NCBI GenBank assembly: GCA_030760725.1
Contig: JASWHV010000013.1
Location: forward strand, 36,118,699-36,182,698
DNA: 64,000 nucleotides
Reading direction: 5' to 3'
Source: Neostapfia colusana
Lineage: Eukaryota > Streptophyta > Magnoliopsida > Poales > Poaceae
This document shows positions 22,291-32,711 of this stretch, piece by piece (the first letter of the stretch is position 1; every line of letters begins with the position of its first letter). The notes under the pieces are model-generated. The model saw only the letters and a program-made list of their open reading frames with translations, was not told the DNA's origin and did not search any database. The translations under genes were made by a program, and so were the position numbers.

Positions 22291-23317
22291 GCAAGCCCCG
22301 GTTTGCATTAACCCTTTTTAAAAGTTTTACTTTGTTTACATGTGTCATGTGAAGTATGATTGTGCATTAGGTATAGGGTGAATGAAACCCCACTTGCATA
22401 ACCAAAGGTTCCTAAAAGAGTGAGGGTAGTGTCAAGGACCTCGAGTAGACAGGCTATGCTTAATGAGTCATAGGACTTCGGTACAAGTCGAGTAGTTGGA
22501 ATCTACTCGCGAGATAGGCTTGGGACACACGGGTTCGGTTGAGTGATGTGAGATCACTTTAGTAATGAAAATGAGACTAGGCAGGGGCTAGGGCGCAGCA
22601 AGAGAGAGTCTTGTGTGCGCAGCCCTGCCCGTGTCGATTGAGGACCGATCCGTGTGCGGCCCTGCTGAACAAGTATTGAACGTACCGAAGGCATATCGGA
22701 TATATGGGCCCCGATAAACCGATGTAGCCTAAACCTCCGGGCGTCGAGGCATAGCACACCGATTTATAGGTGTAGGTTGAGGGCAGCAAGGTGGAAATCT
22801 GCCAACGGGCATAGAGAGATGCTCCGTGTGGGGAACCTCCTGCTCGTTTCGGTGCGACCGGTTCGACGTTTGGGCTGTTGGGTGAAAGGTTGTCCCGTAC
22901 GACATCGAGTGAGCGTGCTGTGCAGCTCCACGGGTGGGCGTACGTGACGTGCTCTTTGGGTTTTCCCTGCAGGTGTATATCGAGTCGATTCGCCGTCCCT
23001 CGCGGTGACGAGTGCTGCTTGTTCACTGCGTCGTAACGTAGACTAATGGATGAAATATGTTGATTCAATGATGCTGATTGATATAATTGTATTGCTACAT
23101 AAGTGCCACCAAACACTGCTTACTAAATTTCAGATTTCATGAACAGTTAACTTATTGCTAAAAGATGAACTAAGGATGAACTTATAGGCGTGTCGTTTTG
23201 CTGAAATGCTACCAACCTATGTCCATTGTACACCTCATGTAGAGTTTCATGCTTAGGTGAGTCGGTTAAGTCTTGCTGAGCCTTCGTGCTCACGGTTGCT
23301 GCATAAGTGTTTTTCAG

Positions 23318-23415
23318 GTGAGGAGCCACCCATGGACTCGGAGTACGAGTCCACCGGCGAGGGTTACCCTCCGTCGGGGACCACGGCTGAGTGGGAGCCG
23401 TACACGCCGCGCTGA
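23318..23415 (+). other. Candidate LTR-encoded terminal coding exon (El-1, 5' copy)
   Basis: Preceded by TTTTTCAG. It reads two bases (GT) then 31 codons ending EWEPYTPR and TGA. El-2 has TAELEPCTPP-stop and E has VEWESCTPPC-stop at the same place. The junction codon with 22290 is GGT (Gly). Confidence 0.5.
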
Positions 23416-23610
23416 GCTGAGGCGTGCAGCTAGTGTGGGTTGCCCTAGGGCTGGGCAACCGACTTTTGCTAAATAGGCAGGCGTGAGTTGTATAGTGTAG
23501 TCTTCCGCTGTGTAATAGAACAATAATTGTAACTGAAGTTTGTACTTGTTTGTACAGTTTCAGCTGTCTTTCCCATGTAATATATTGTGTTCTTATGACG
23601 TGTGCTGTCG

Positions 23611-23631
23611 GGTGTCGCATCGCGCGGCACC
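23611..23631 (+). other. LTR terminal hairpin (El-1, 5' LTR)
   Basis: GGTGTCG and CGGCACC pair around CATCGCG; the change to T in the left arm is tolerated as a U-G pair. It lies 41 bases from the LTR end. The duplicate is at 34032-34052. Confidence 0.7.
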
Positions 23632-23675
23632 ACCCTCTGCGATCCTGGATGAGCGGATTCCGGTCCGCCACAGCC

Positions 23676-23687
23676 TGGTATCAGAGC
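23676..23687 (+). other. Primer binding site of El-1 (tRNA-Met type)
   Basis: TGGTATCAGAGC, three bases after the 5' LTR, complementary to the 3' end of initiator tRNA-Met. It primes minus-strand DNA synthesis. Confidence 0.95.
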
Positions 23688-25501
23688 TGCAGTGGGGATA
23701 GCACAGTACTAAAGGACTGCATTATGGGAAAAAAACTTAGGTGTACGGTGAGGAATCGGTAGTTGCCCAAGTAAGGACTATATTAGACTAGTTACTTAAA
23801 GTGGCAAAGACTAACTTATATGTTATAATTCTGAATTTCAATTATGTAACGACGCACCTACGCTCTGGTAAGTATGGTAAGGAACGCCACCGAAAGCGGT
23901 TCAATTTCGGTTAGCTCTCCCTGACGAGGAACATGGTTCAGGGATTGATCTCACAGCTTGGTGTGAGATGTCAATATGAATCTCTTGGACTCTTCATGTC
24001 CCTGAGTTCATATGAAACGCTGATCCCTAGCGTGCATTAGGCAAGTAAGCGGAGACCCCATCGCGTGGTCAGTAACGCGAAAGTGTGTTCGTCTGGAAAT
24101 AGCCCAGGAGGACATACGCAGCGCTTGCCATCGGCGTGCCCTGCAGGGCAGTAGGTGGTATCTGTTGGGTTGATAACATTCCCAACCGTGACGACCCGTT
24201 CATGGCATACTCGGGTTCCCCGTCGTGTGGTGTTGAAACACGATCACGTGCCTTGAGACGTGACTTAGCTCAAGGACGGCCGTATGACAATGATACGGGC
24301 GTTTGTATTTACTTTCAAATATGGAACTGCCTGAAATGAATAACCATTGAGTGCACCATTATTGTGTGGTTTTCTGCAGGTACTAACCACGTATGTATCC
24401 GTGTAGAAAACGTGTGCGAGAGACCGTTTAGTGCCACATTTGAGACGTATATGCCGGTATGATCCGGGTAGGATTTTCTTTTGTGAGGAACGTAGTACCG
24501 AGATATGGTAGGCATATGCATGAGAATAATGATAACAAAGAATTAAAATCTATAGGTTCAACATTTAGGACCCTGGTTGGGTATAAGAATGGGATAGTGG
24601 AACAGTATAGCCAAAAGAGACTGAAAAACAGAGTGCTCTGTTTTGGGCAGCATGTTTGCTGATCTTCAACAGGGCATAACTCACAGGTCTTTTAGCCCAG
24701 GGAGGTGTGCTATATAGTTCTGGAAAGGTATTCAAGTACTCTACAACTTTGTTGTAGACTTCCAGAGCTGAAACTCGCCTTAAGATGGCTGAAATCCCAG
24801 AGGAATGTAAACTGTCCAGAATCAGGGCAGAGTAAAACACCCTCTGAACTGATCTGTTTTTCAAATATAACTCCCAGTAGAAAAATCTAAAATTGTCATA
24901 TAATACACGCTTAGAAAGAGTAGAAGATGTGTGACATCTTTGCAATTCAAAGTTTCTGAAGTTTCAGCACAGAAATTAGGGAGAATTAGGGTTGAAGACA
25001 GCCACTTCCAAGGGAGGTGCTGTTAAAAATTCTTCCAGAAATTCTGCTGACTTTGAATTAGCATAACTTTTTAGCCAAATCTGATCTGGGGGCAAATGCA
25101 TACTCGTTGGAAAGATACTAAAGTTAACTTTAACTTTGTTATTTAACTTGAGTCATGAAAATGCCCAGAACCAGATCAAAACTTGGAATAGGTAGCAACT
25201 GGTCATTCTGACGGAAGAATGACAGTTGAACTCATTGGAGAGGGTGTTGTACCCTAAGGGCGGTACTAATGTCTCGTAGAGACCAAACCCAGTTATGGTG
25301 AGCTTCCAAAGAGGGGGTTCATCAAGTTGGATTAAACTAACTTGTGTTTGGTCTGGTAATGGTGTAGCTTGTGCAAAGTTATTACATTATCTACTTACGA
25401 GATATTTTGCATGTTTGGTTGTCATGATGTTTTTACGCCCAGTTCTATTGGACTGCATGCAAAATGTTGCGGAACTGATGGTTAATGTCGTATGGTTGCA
25501 G
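23688..25501 (+). other. Leader of El-1 between primer site and gag
   Basis: A 1.8 kb leader sharing ordered blocks with B, El-2 and D (around 24050, 24190-24300, 24375-24500). It carries a hairpin (24740-24758) and ends with TGGTTGCAG directly before the gag ATG, which looks like a 3' splice site. Small open frames are present, none conserved between copies. The 69 codons open upstream of the gag ATG (from 25295) are not conserved and I exclude them. Confidence 0.8.
24740..24758 (+). other. Conserved leader hairpin (El-1 copy)
   Basis: TCTACAA and TTGTAGA form a perfect 7-bp stem with a 5-base loop, at the position of the B leader hairpin at 5305-5325. It could be part of a packaging or dimerisation signal. 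This is an inference. Confidence 0.5.
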
Positions 25502-28500
25502 ATGGTTCGTACTAGGACCACGCACGAGGTTGGTGGCTCTAGCCAAGGTGGAGGCGATGACTCCCAGCCACCGGCCTACGACAGCACCCCGCAGCAGCAG
25601 CCACCACCGCCGCCTCCGCTTACTCTAGCGGATGTGATAGCGGCATTGGTGGGAGGTCGTGAGGAGCAGACCGACCTGCTCCGCACGATCGTGCAGAATA
25701 CGTCCCAGGCGGGAGGACGTCAAGAGCGAGGGCCTCGTGAGCCCCGCGAAGTGTCGTACTCGGATTTCATGAGTACGCACCCTCCAGTGTTCACCGAAGC
25801 TGAAGAACCACTGGAGGCGGACAACTGGCTGCGGACTATCGAGTCCAAGTTCGGGCTGCTCCAGTGTACGGAGCGGCAGAAGACGCTGTTCGCAGCACAG
25901 CAGCTCCACGGTGCTGCTGGTGCGTGGTGGGCGAATTATGTCGCCTCACGTCCGGCTGGTCATGCCGTGGAATGGCAAGAGTTCCGGGAGGCGTTCCGCG
26001 CCTATCACATTCCTCCCGGGATCATGAAGAGAAAGTTCCAAGAATTTTTGGAACTAAAGCAGGGCGGGAGGAGTGCCCACGACTACTCCCGTGCCTTCAA
26101 CCATCTGGCGCAGTATGCGTCAGACTACATCTCCACGGAGGAGAAGAAGAGGGAGCACTTCTATCGGGGGTTACATCCCGAAATGAAGACCCACCTCGTA
26201 CAATGGAACCGCGGCACATTCAACGATCTAGTCAATGCCGCCATCATGCAAGAGGACGCTCAGCGGGAGTTAGCAGCTGAGCAGAGGAAGCGTAGCGCTC
26301 CACCTAGCAGCGGTGGGAGTGGCGCTCCCCAGAAGTACCGTATGGTGTATCGGACACCATCCGGGCAGCAGTGGCAACCACCGGCGCGACCGCAACGGTT
26401 CGGGGGACGTCCCTTTCAAGCACCTCCGTTCCGTCCGCCGATGCCACCACCAAGACAGCAGCAGCAGCAGACGGTACCCCGGGCGTTTCCACCGCCACAA
26501 CGCGCCCCAGGTTTTCGTCCACCGATCAGCGGGGGACCGCCCCGTTTCACCTGCTTCACGTGTGGCCAAGCGGGCCACTTTGCGAAGGACTGTCCCCAGG
26601 GGCAGCAGAGCAGCGGGCAAGCCCAGCTCCAGGGCGGTGCTCGAGGCCGACCTCCGGTGAAGAAGGTTGGTCAGCGGACTGGAGGCGTCCGCAACCTCGA
26701 CAATGAGGACGCCCCAGAGGGAGACAACGTGCTGGCGGGTACGTTTACTCTCAACCATCAAGCCATCGTCATATTATTTGATTCTGGTGCAACCCACAGC
26801 TTTATAAGTGCATCCTATGTGGCTAAACACCAATTGCAAGTCTTCCCAACCGACTGCACTTATATGATATGCTCACCGGGAGGGAAGATTTCAGCTAATA
26901 TGATGATTCCAAAGGCACCTCTGTGCTTAGGTGGGAAACTATATCCCACCACCTTGATAATCCTTATGGGACAAAAGATTGATGCAATCTTAGGGATGTC
27001 ATGGCTGCAATACCATGGCGCTGTCCTAGAGACTCGGACACGGACGGTCCACTTAAATTCTCCATTCCACCGTCCGCATTCCATGATGTTAGACACGCCA
27101 GTCCGGGAAGTTTTAGCAATTAATAATGCTGAAGTTCTCAAGTTAGAAGACATCCCCGTAGTCCGGGAGTATCCTGATGTGTTCCCGGATGATCTTCCGG
27201 GCATGCCACCTGAGCGGGATGTCGAGTTCAAGATTGAACTTGCACCCGGGACTACGCCCATATCACGGAGACCATACAAGATGGCTCCAAATGAGCTGGC
27301 GGAACTGAAAGAACAGCTCAATGATCTGTTGAGCAAGGGTTTCATTAGGCCGAGTTCCTCGCCTTGGGGATGCTCGGCGCTATTCGTGAAGAAGAAGGAT
27401 GAGACCCTGAGGCTGTGTGTGGATTACCGGCCGCTCAACGCTGTCACCATCAAGAATAAGTACCCACTGCCCCGTATTGACATCTTGTTTGATCAACTTG
27501 TGGGGGCAAGTGTATTCTCAAAGATGGACCTTCGCTCTGGATATCACCAGATCAAGATCCGGGCGGAGGATATCCCGAAGACGGCGTTCTCGACGAGATA
27601 CGGCTTATACGAATATCTCGTCATGTCCTTTGGTCTCACAAATGCTCCAGCCCATTTCATGTATCTCATGAACTCGGTGTTCATGCCGGAGCTGGACAAG
27701 TTCGTGGTAGTGTTCATCGACGACATCTTGGTTTACTCCAAGACCGAAGCTGAACATGCCGAACACTTGCGGATCGTTCTTCAACGATTGCGAGACCACA
27801 AACTCTATGCTAAGTTCAGCAAATGCGAATTTTGGATCAGCCAAGTGCCATTCTTGGGACATATCATCTCAGCTGAAGGCATTGCGGTTGACCCAAGTAA
27901 AATCGAGCAAGTGTTGAAATGGAAAGCTCCCACTTCAGTTCATGAAGTCAGAAGCTTCCTCGGGTTAGCGGGATACTACCGGAGATTCATTCCAAGTTTC
28001 TCCAAGCTCGCTAAGCCGATGACAGAGTTGCTGAAGAAAGGGACAAAATATGTTTGGAACACGGCGTGTGAAGGAGCGTTCCGAACATTGGTGAAGCATC
28101 TCACCACAGCCCCGGTGTTAGCTCAGCCGGATACAACAAAGCCCTTCGACGTGTATTGTGACGCGTCCGGTATTGGGCTGGGCTGCGTGTTGATGCAGGA
28201 AGGACGTGTGGTCGCTTATGGCTCACGCCAACTTCGGAACCATGAGCAGCACTACCCGACTCACGATCTTGAACTTGCTGCCGTGGTGTTGGCGCTGAAA
28301 ATGTGGAGGCACTATCTCCTGGGGAACTTGGTGCATCTCTACACCGACCACAAGAGCTTGAAATACATTTTCACCCAGAAGGAGCTGAACATGAGGCAGA
28401 GGAGGTGGTTAGAACTGATCAAAGATTATGAGATTGAGATCCATTACCACCCCGGCAAGGCGAATGTGGTTGCCGACGCGCTGAGTCGGAAATCGCATGT

Positions 28501-30034
28501 CCATCACCTCACCATTACACCGGTGGAGGAGGAAGAGCCAAGTCTATACTTGGTTCCTTATGGATCGCTGTACAACCTTGCCCTCATCCCTACTATTAGG
28601 GAGGACATCATTGCAGCTCAGAAAACGGATAAAGGCATGGCACATCTCCGGAGACGGATAGACATTGGAGAAATTAAATGTTTCCGGAAAGATGGTGAGG
28701 GGACGTTGTGGTTCAATGACCGCATAGTCGTACCCCGGGATATGGAGTTGAGGAAAAAGATCCTCGATGAAGCTCACTTGTCTAAATACTCCATTCATCC
28801 GGGCAGCAACAAAATGTACCAAGATTTGAAAAAGAAATTTTGGTGGACGCGGATGAAGCGGGAGGTAGCTAAGTACGTATCCGAGTGCGATACGTGTAGA
28901 CGAGTGAAAGCTGACCATATGAAGAAATCAGGGCTGCTGCAACCCCTGAAGATCCCGGCATGGAAATGGGAAGATGTGAGCATGGATTTCATTGTGGGAT
29001 TACCCCTAACAGCCAACAAGCATGATTCCATATGGGTAATCGTTGATCGGTTAACCAAGACGGCTCACTTCATTCCCGTGAATACACGTTACAATGCCGG
29101 CAAATATGCGGAGCTATACATAGCAAAGATTCTCTGCCTATACGGGGTACCCCAGACCATTGTCTCAGATCGAGGTGCATTATTTGTATCTCGCTTTTGG
29201 GAGCAGCTACACGCTGCATTGGGTACTAAGTTGATCAGGAGCTCCGCCTATCACCCTCAGACCGATGGTCAGACAGAAAGGGTGAATCAAGTCCTGGAAG
29301 ACATGTTGAGAGCATGTGCCATCCACCATGGTAGGAATTGGGATGATCACCTACCATTGGCGGAATTCTCGTACAACAACGGTTATCAGGCGAGTATCAA
29401 AATGGCACCCTATGAAGCTCTCTACGGTCGTAAATGCCGCACCCCATTAAATTGGTGCGAGTCCGGTGAAAGGGTCACATTCGGAGTTGATGTGGTGAAC
29501 GACGCCGAAGAGCGCGTTCGGACAATTCAAGCCAATTTGAAGGCCGCTCAATCCCGACAAAAGAGCTACGCTGATAAGAGGCGTAGACCGTTGCACTTTG
29601 ACGTTGGGGAACACGTGTACCTCCGCGTGTCTCCAATGAAGGGCGTGCACCGATTCGGTGTGAAGGGGAAGCTCGCTCCCCGTTTCATTGGACCCTACGC
29701 TATCACCGAGAAGTGTGGACCAGCAGCGTATCGATTGGAGCTACCGGTATCTCTGACTAGTGTCCATGATATTTTCCATGTTTCGCAACTGCGGAAATGC
29801 TTGAAGCATACAACTGCTGTTCCTACCGAAGACATCGGCGAGCTGAAGCCGGATCTAACATATAATGAATATCCGGTGGGAATTCTTGATGAGAAAGCCA
29901 GAACCACACGCAGCAAAACGTTGTGGTTCTACAAAATACTCTGGAGCAACCACACCGCCGAAGAAGCGACGTGGGAGAGCGAGGAGTTCCTTCGCTCAAA
30001 TTACCCGGAGTTCATGACTTCTCAACACGGGTAA
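25502..30034 (+). CDS. gag-pol: El-1 gag-pol polyprotein (intact, 1510 aa)
   Basis: A single polyprotein that would build the particle and copy and insert the element. I start it at the ATG at 25502, because B, El-2 and the antisense copy in C all begin gag there. Domains in order: gag with poly-Q/P stretch; CCHC knuckle (CFTCGQAGHFAKDC, residues 351-364); aspartic protease with LFDSGAT (catalytic D427); reverse transcriptase with FIDD (D740, D741); RNase H with catalytic D887 and TDHKSL (D949); integrase HHCC (H1092, H1099, C1129, C1132) and triad D1162, D1223, E1259 with 35 residues between the last two; GPF-type module (KLAPRFIGPY); and a chromodomain at about 1454-1506 (ILWSNHTAEEATWESEE). 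Chromodomains of this group steer integration to marked chromatin. No frame shift separates gag and pol. All catalytic residues checked are present. Confidence 0.97.
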   Translation: MVRTRTTHEVGGSSQGGGDDSQPPAYDSTPQQQPPPPPPLTLADVIAALVGGREEQTDLLRTIVQNTSQAGGRQERGPREPREVSYSDFMSTHPPVFTEAEEPLEADNWLRTIESKFGLLQCTERQKTLFAAQQLHGAAGAWWANYVASRPAGHAVEWQEFREAFRAYHIPPGIMKRKFQEFLELKQGGRSAHDYSRAFNHLAQYASDYISTEEKKREHFYRGLHPEMKTHLVQWNRGTFNDLVNAAIMQEDAQRELAAEQRKRSAPPSSGGSGAPQKYRMVYRTPSGQQWQPPARPQRFGGRPFQAPPFRPPMPPPRQQQQQTVPRAFPPPQRAPGFRPPISGGPPRFTCFTCGQAGHFAKDCPQGQQSSGQAQLQGGARGRPPVKKVGQRTGGVRNLDNEDAPEGDNVLAGTFTLNHQAIVILFDSGATHSFISASYVAKHQLQVFPTDCTYMICSPGGKISANMMIPKAPLCLGGKLYPTTLIILMGQKIDAILGMSWLQYHGAVLETRTRTVHLNSPFHRPHSMMLDTPVREVLAINNAEVLKLEDIPVVREYPDVFPDDLPGMPPERDVEFKIELAPGTTPISRRPYKMAPNELAELKEQLNDLLSKGFIRPSSSPWGCSALFVKKKDETLRLCVDYRPLNAVTIKNKYPLPRIDILFDQLVGASVFSKMDLRSGYHQIKIRAEDIPKTAFSTRYGLYEYLVMSFGLTNAPAHFMYLMNSVFMPELDKFVVVFIDDILVYSKTEAEHAEHLRIVLQRLRDHKLYAKFSKCEFWISQVPFLGHIISAEGIAVDPSKIEQVLKWKAPTSVHEVRSFLGLAGYYRRFIPSFSKLAKPMTELLKKGTKYVWNTACEGAFRTLVKHLTTAPVLAQPDTTKPFDVYCDASGIGLGCVLMQEGRVVAYGSRQLRNHEQHYPTHDLELAAVVLALKMWRHYLLGNLVHLYTDHKSLKYIFTQKELNMRQRRWLELIKDYEIEIHYHPGKANVVADALSRKSHVHHLTITPVEEEEPSLYLVPYGSLYNLALIPTIREDIIAAQKTDKGMAHLRRRIDIGEIKCFRKDGEGTLWFNDRIVVPRDMELRKKILDEAHLSKYSIHPGSNKMYQDLKKKFWWTRMKREVAKYVSECDTCRRVKADHMKKSGLLQPLKIPAWKWEDVSMDFIVGLPLTANKHDSIWVIVDRLTKTAHFIPVNTRYNAGKYAELYIAKILCLYGVPQTIVSDRGALFVSRFWEQLHAALGTKLIRSSAYHPQTDGQTERVNQVLEDMLRACAIHHGRNWDDHLPLAEFSYNNGYQASIKMAPYEALYGRKCRTPLNWCESGERVTFGVDVVNDAEERVRTIQANLKAAQSRQKSYADKRRRPLHFDVGEHVYLRVSPMKGVHRFGVKGKLAPRFIGPYAITEKCGPAAYRLELPVSLTSVHDIFHVSQLRKCLKHTTAVPTEDIGELKPDLTYNEYPVGILDEKARTTRSKTLWFYKILWSNHTAEEATWESEEFLRSNYPEFMTSQHG

Positions 30035-30087
30035 GTCCCTATTACATTGCTATCTCTTCTTTTATAATCTCGGGACGAGATTCTTTT

Positions 30088-30100
30088 AAGGGGGGAGGGA
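30088..30100 (+). other. Polypurine tract of El-1
   Basis: AAGGGGGGAGGGA directly before the 3' LTR, 53 bases after the stop codon, and preceded by a block (ATCTCGGGACGAGATTCTTT) shared with El-2 and nearly so with B and D. Confidence 0.95.
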
Positions 30101-32633
30101 TGTAAAAGCCCAAGAAAAGGGACTTGCAAAAACTTTTATGCACCTCACAACACAACAGTTTTGTTGTGTGTAGATTGTGACATATTGTGAAGAGCAAGTG
30201 GCCTCTATCAAAGGAGTGATTAGAAGGGAAAGCCTTCACTTTCACAATGTATGGTTTCTACACTTAAACATGAGAGGTTGAGCTCACCCCTAGAATTTAA
30301 AAAGTCTTGGGAAGGTTCAGTCCAAAGCTCATGCAAATTCAACACTTTTTGAGGCACTTTTGAGTTATTTCAAAAAGAGGCCAATTTGAGTGTAAATTCA
30401 AATTGCAGCAACTTTCATCATCCAAATTCAAAAGTTAGCTCCATATCTACACTCAGCACATTTTTCTGAGTAAACCCACCAATTTCCAGCCCCATTGGAG
30501 CTCATCTTGTCAAGAGTTAAATTTGCTAGAATTCAAAACTGAATTTGAATTTCAGTTTGAATATGAAGCAAACTTGACCAAACAAAGTTTGAATTTGAGA
30601 ATCCAAATTCAAACAAAGACTTGGGAGCTAAGTCTCACATTAAATTGTGAGTAGCTGGTGGGATAATTAACAAAAACAGAAAAGAAATATTAGGGGAAAA
30701 GGAGAAAGGGGGAGGCCCACAGGTCAGTGGCACACTGGAGGGGCAGTCGGTTGCTGCAGCCGACCCCGACTTCGCGCGCGAGACAGTGAACGGCGGCGAG
30801 CCACCGAGGCAGCGATCGGCCACCTCACAGTGCCAAATCGCGGCTTAAAGGCCAGCGCACAGCCCACGCCGCCTTCCTCCTGCTTTCCAAACGAGAACCC
30901 CCCCTACCGAGTTCCTTCCTCGTTTCCGCGCGAGCACAGAAACGCCGCCCTTTCTGATCGCCGGCGTCCGGCCAGCACAGGCGCGCTCGTGCCCGACGAG
31001 CCATACAAGAAAGGACCGCCTTAAGGTGCTGACTCTTCTAGTCCCTACCGTTCTTCATTTCATGGGCTGTCGAGGGAGTATTTCGCCGGGAAAGCTTCGG
31101 GTGTCTTGAGACCGAGCTCCCACAAAATCCCAAAATTCGTGGGGGTTAGCTCATCACTGGGCAAACCGAGTCATGCACACGCTCTATACACGGCCACGAC
31201 CACCTAGGATCAAAAACCAGTAAAAACCGTGGGCTAGGTTGACGGTTCTTTGAAGTTTTCTGAAGCACAGCCGATATCCGGCCTAGGTCGCCGGTGAGGT
31301 CATAGTTACCGCCGTTTTCACGAGGATCGGTGTCCATGTCCGTGACCAGCAGGTGTCAGCGGAGCTCCCCGAGCAAACCGCATCGAAAAAGGTGCGTGGG
31401 ATGCCGAGTTAGACGTCGCCGGTGAGCTCCCGGCCGCTGTTGCCGTTGGGAGCACTGTTCCGGTGGTTGTCAAGTTCTGGGGAGTGCACCACCGTGTTCC
31501 TCAGGCCGAGATAGGCACTGGCGGCGAGATTCAGCAAGCTCCGAGGACCGGAACCCGTCTCCGGCGAGAGCTCCGGCGAGCTTGGCGGCGGGGTCGCGCG
31601 GGTGGCCGGAGGAGGACGAAGGGGTAGGCCCCACGCGTCAGCGGCTGGAAATAAAGGGGTGGGATTCTCTGTGGTCCGGGATCCAGTGCGGCCGCGCGGG
31701 AAGGAGTCTGTGGCCCCGTGTGGCTCGGATCCAGCGGTCGACACGTGTACGTGGACCCACCCGCAGGATTTAAACATTTCTGGAATTTCCAGTTTTAGTG
31801 CAAACTTTAGAACCCCATAACTTTTGCTAGGAAGCTCCAAATTTAGTGATTCAAATTGGGTTGGATTCATCTTGCCTAGCTCTGTCCAGAGATACAACCC
31901 AATTTGTATGAAACCCATTAATTAATTCTGGAAAATTCTTTAAAGCTTTTCAGCAAAAGAATTTTAGAGGGAGTTTGGTTCATCCAAAAATTCCCAAATT
32001 TTGCCAGGATGTTCTTTAGGACATTAGTAAACCCCTGTAAAAGTTTCAGACCATTTGGAGTTGATTTGGTCAGAGCAATTCAAATTTGAAGGTGCTGTGT
32101 TCATTTGAATGCAGAAACATTTTCAGAGAATTTCCAAAACTTGGAAATTCAATTCTGGGCAAACCCTGACTCCAAAAATGCTAGGAAAATTCATGCAAAC
32201 TCTATGAGCTATAATATAAATTGTAGTTCATTAAGTTGAGCATGAACAGGGGTATTACCTCAGAATTAATTCTTCCTTGCTGATTTGCCAAGAGAATTAT
32301 TCTGAGCAAACCATTCCATGAAAAGTGCTAAGGTTTGGTCCAGAGAGTTTGCTTGTGACAAGGAACTCACACAAAAATTCTCAGCTCCATTGGAGCTTTA
32401 GATCACCCCTGTCCTGTTTACCCACTTGAGGGATTAAAATGGAAAAGGGGAAAAACCACTTAGCATTCAACCATGTGATTAAGTCCAAGCCAAACCACCA
32501 ACACCAGTTCATATTTAAATTCTTAAACAAAGTTCCAGGTATTAGAGGCTGGTTATTAGAACCAATAGTATAAGTCTTACTCTAAACTCACTTTTGCATA
32601 TAAATTAACATGTAGTATTTCATTAACGTGTAG

Positions 32634-32711
32634 CCGTTGAAGAAGAGACTCCGGAAGTGCTGGACTTCCTCCTTCCGGACGAAGAACTAACTCCTGACCA
32701 GCAGCAACAAG
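32634..32711 (+). other. Candidate LTR-encoded internal coding exon (El-1, 3' copy)
   Basis: Duplicate of 22213-22290 in the 3' LTR. Being downstream of pol, it could be reached by splicing from the genomic transcript, or by transcription starting in the 3' LTR. Confidence 0.45.

Larger units (their letters stand above)
19680..23672 (+). repeat. 5' LTR of El-1 (3993 bp)
   Basis: Starts TGTAAAAGCCC and ends GGTCCGCCACA. Plan: AT-rich start, GC-rich block about 20280-21350, AT-rich stretch with repeated 'cataact…ctccaaa' modules, exon-like segments 22213-22290 and 23318-23415, and hairpin 23611-23631. The promoter is expected near the start of the GC-rich block, but I cannot place a convincing TATA box. 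Open frames of 60-180 codons on both strands recur identically in the 3' LTR only because the LTRs are duplicates. Confidence 0.97.

Noticed and set aside
22577..23116. 179-codon minus-strand frame in the El-1 LTR
   Set aside because: It is antisense to the intron between the exon-like segments, and I see no homologous frame in El-2 or E.
25295..25501. 69-codon N-terminal extension of the El-1 polyprotein
   Set aside because: The extension lies in leader sequence, is not conserved in B or El-2, and the acceptor-like CAG and the conserved gag start follow it.
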